Made by a program: the position numbers and the translations under genes. Under the pieces are notes generated by a model. It was not told where the DNA came from and made no database searches. It saw only the letters and a program-made list of their open reading frames with translations. A stretch of DNA of 15,248 nt, taken from NCBI RefSeq assembly GCF_934754625.1, contig NZ_CAKVIU010000059.1; one strand, 5' to 3'. The stretch comes from Catenibacterium sp900764725. GTDB lineage: Bacteria; Bacillota_I; Bacilli_A; Erysipelotrichales; Coprobacillaceae. Below are positions 14,292-15,248 of the stretch, piece by piece. Position 1 is the stretch's first letter. Each line of letters begins with the position of its first letter.

Positions 14292-14331
14292 AAAGAAGAC
14301 TGTGAGATCATTCGATTTCACAGTCTTCTTT
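14292..14331. terminator. Hairpin terminator between nrdD and the HAAS-type gene
   Basis: A perfect 14-bp stem AAAGAAGACTGTGA/TCACAGTCTTCTTT (14292-14305 with 14318-14331) with a 12-base loop. On the minus strand seven T follow (14294-14288), so it clearly ends the padR operon; on the plus strand the arm itself ends in TCTTCTTT and may also stop nrdD transcripts. The TGA of the minus-strand gene (14308-14310) lies in the loop. Confidence 0.85.
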
Positions 14332-14703
14332 GACTTCAATTGTTTCTTCAAAATATCCATCTTTTGAATCTCTTACTTCTTCAAAAGTCTTTTGATAAAT
14401 ATATGCTTTATAGCATAAGAATACCATTAATACAACTAACGCAACTGATAAGAAATTCTTTAATAATCTTCTTACCTTCGCTTTTTCAATCAGACGATCC
14501 ATATCCTCCTGCTCATAGTAACTAATAATCACTTCCTTGGGTGTACCAAGTCTTTCTACAACTTCATCATATGTCATATCATGAGAACCATCATCAATAT
14601 TATCTATGAGCTTACTTATATATTCTTTTTCAGATTTACCATAAGAAGCAAATAGATACTTACATTGTTTAATGTACTTTTTAATGCTTTTATTATAAGT
14701 CAT
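14308..14703 (-). CDS. HAAS/DUF1700-like membrane protein, PadR partner
   Basis: A 131-residue protein with an N-terminal helical domain containing EKEYISKLIDNIDDG and MTYDEVVERLGTPKEVIISY (43-62). The pattern of a helix, an EV..RLG.P.E motif and a following helix is the hallmark of HAAS/DUF1700-type domains, which commonly sit beside PadR regulators. One membrane span lies at about 83-102 (NFLSVALVVLMVFLCYKAYI), followed by a short acidic tail. The ATG at 14701-14703 follows GGAGGA by five bases and overlaps the last 11 bases of padR, so translation is coupled; an earlier in-frame start at 14727 lacks a ribosome site. It probably works with the PadR protein as a membrane-linked regulatory or signalling partner. 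It may belong to DUF6120 rather than DUF1700. Confidence 0.76.
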   Translation of the reverse strand: MTYNKSIKKYIKQCKYLFASYGKSEKEYISKLIDNIDDGSHDMTYDEVVERLGTPKEVIISYYEQEDMDRLIEKAKVRRLLKNFLSVALVVLMVFLCYKAYIYQKTFEEVRDSKDGYFEETIEVKEDCEIE

Positions 14704-15028
14704 GATCTTCCTCCATAAATGTATCAATAATACTTGTCATCTCTTTGTATTCTTTATATATGCCCTCTAGGTACGCTTTTCCAGATGGCTCCAAATGATA
14801 ATATATTCTTGTCATTCTCTTTCCAACAAGTTTTTTCTCACTTGATATATAGCCTAGTTCTTCAAACTTATAAAGAACAGGATACATACTTCCTTCTTTG
14901 ATATCTATCTTACCATTTGTAAGTTCTTTAATAGAATGAGTGATCTCATACCCATAACAATCTCTTATTGAAAGAATCTTAAGAAACAACATTTCTAGTT
15001 TAAAAAAGTTATTATTCTTTTTTGGCAT
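14693..15028 (-). CDS. PadR-family transcriptional regulator
   Basis: A 111-residue PadR repressor with a winged-helix domain. It contains LEMLFLKILSIRDCYGYEIT (11-30), the typical first helices with the GYEI motif, IDIKEGSMYPVLYKFEELGY (41-60) with the recognition helix of the family (EGSMYPVL), and RIYYHLEPSGKAYLE (74-88), the wing and following helix. The C-terminal helix for dimerisation is short, as in the PadR-s2 group. The ATG at 15026-15028 follows GGAGGT by six bases; the upstream in-frame extension to 15121 has no ribosome site and runs through the promoter. It is followed with 11-base overlap by a HAAS-type membrane protein gene. Such regulators usually repress their own operon; the dyad at 15078-15096 is a candidate site. 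Confidence 0.9.
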   Translation of the reverse strand: MPKKNNNFFKLEMLFLKILSIRDCYGYEITHSIKELTNGKIDIKEGSMYPVLYKFEELGYISSEKKLVGKRMTRIYYHLEPSGKAYLEGIYKEYKEMTSIIDTFMEEDHDL

Positions 15029-15048
15029 AATGTTACCTCCATACGAAA

Positions 15049-15077
15049 ATGGTATCATGAATATATTTGTAAGACAA
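15049..15077 (-). promoter_or_regulatory. Promoter of the padR operon
   Basis: On the minus strand TTGTCT (15077-15072), 17 bases, TACCAT (15054-15049) preceded by TGA, which makes an extended -10. Start near 15042, just before the GGAGGT ribosome site. Confidence 0.58.
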
Positions 15078-15096
15078 TATATAGAAAAACTATATA
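15078..15096. repeat. Dyad between divergent promoters, candidate PadR operator
   Basis: Inverted repeat TATATAG-AAAAA-CTATATA with perfect 7-bp arms. It directly abuts the -35 box of the padR promoter and lies four bases from that of the rightward promoter, so one bound dimer could control both. Confidence 0.5.
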
Positions 15097-15100
15097 ATGA

Positions 15101-15129
15101 TTGACGAATAGCTAACCACATGATACTAT
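15101..15129 (+). promoter_or_regulatory. Rightward promoter leading out of the window
   Basis: TTGACG (15101-15106), 17 bases, TACTAT (15124-15129) with TGA just before it as an extended -10. Start near 15136. It is the best plus-strand promoter of this gap and faces the right edge. Confidence 0.58.
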
Positions 15130-15137
15130 CTAACTGT

Positions 15138-15151
15138 AGTAAACGTTTACA
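15138..15151. promoter_or_regulatory. cre-like palindrome
   Basis: AGTAAACGTTTACA contains the perfect 12-bp palindrome GTAAACGTTTAC and matches the CcpA catabolite site TGWAANCGNTNWCA at all but the first position. It starts about two bases after the predicted transcription start of the rightward promoter, a position suited to repression. A LacI-family sugar repressor is an equal possibility. Confidence 0.5.
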
Positions 15152-15202
15152 TTTGTGCTAAAAATGGAGGAAAGTGTGAAACAAAAATCAATCAAAACGT
15201 AT

Positions 15203-15231
15203 AAAAAAAGACAAACTTAAAAACAAGTTTG
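15203..15231 (-). terminator. Probable terminator of a minus-strand transcript entering from the right
   Basis: On the minus strand CAAACTT/AAGTTTG (15231-15225 with 15218-15212), 6-base loop, then TCTTTTTTT. This suggests a minus-strand gene ending just beyond the right edge. For a plus-strand transcript from 15136 the same hairpin would lie in the leader. Confidence 0.55.
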
Positions 15232-15248
15232 AATAATTTAGGAAAAAT

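Noticed and set aside
14340..14525. 61-codon plus-strand frame opposite the HAAS-type gene
   Set aside because: Its hydrophobic look reflects the complement of the membrane-span codons, and there is no ribosome site.

Overview
The window is low-GC, densely packed Firmicutes (Bacillota) DNA. It has AGGAGG-type ribosome sites, a methionyl-tRNA synthetase under T-box control, Rho-independent hairpin terminators and a class III (strictly anaerobic) ribonucleotide reductase. Protein style (sugar nucleotidyltransferase start, AbiEi/DUF6088-like antitoxin, DUF4143 ATPase, PadR plus HAAS-type membrane protein) fits an anaerobic gut bacterium of the Erysipelotrichia/Coprobacillaceae type. That placement is an inference; no rRNA or marker gene proves it.

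Layout. 1-1265 (minus): the 5' end of a nucleotidyltransferase gene, then a two-gene operon of an Mrp/NBP35-type Fe-S carrier ATPase and a Dabb-domain protein, closed by a hairpin terminator. 1302-1654 (minus): two tandem, paralogous membrane mini-proteins of 30 and 27 residues, each with its own palindromic operator over the -10 box, ribosome site and terminator. 1701-3071 (minus): a class-3-like aldehyde dehydrogenase. 3240-5416: an accessory islet holding a frameshifted AbiEi-like antitoxin gene without its toxin, divergent from a DUF4143 AAA ATPase gene whose promoter and 3' end are framed by three copies of a 37-nt dyad repeat. 5473-7660 (plus): promoter, methionine T-box leader and metG. 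7687-10522 (minus): an operon of two paralogous XRE-type DNA-binding proteins with large C-terminal domains that I do not recognise. 10732-14280 (plus): a class III RNR operon in which the activase NrdG carries an N-terminal MarR repressor domain, and NrdD carries a C-terminal glutaredoxin-like domain. 14308-15028 (minus): a PadR regulator overlapping a HAAS-type membrane protein. 15029-15248: divergent promoters around a dyad, with a cre-like palindrome and a hairpin at the right edge.

How the parts may work together. The most striking unit is the RNR operon: one polypeptide has both a MarR DNA-binding domain and the oxygen-sensitive radical-SAM activase, and a textbook MarR-type dyad sits between its promoter region and ribosome site. 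This suggests an activase that also represses its own operon, paired with a reductase that brings its own thiol reductant. The second is the DUF4143 gene with its repeats. The third is the pair of operator-controlled membrane mini-proteins. These functional links are inferences from sequence arrangement only.
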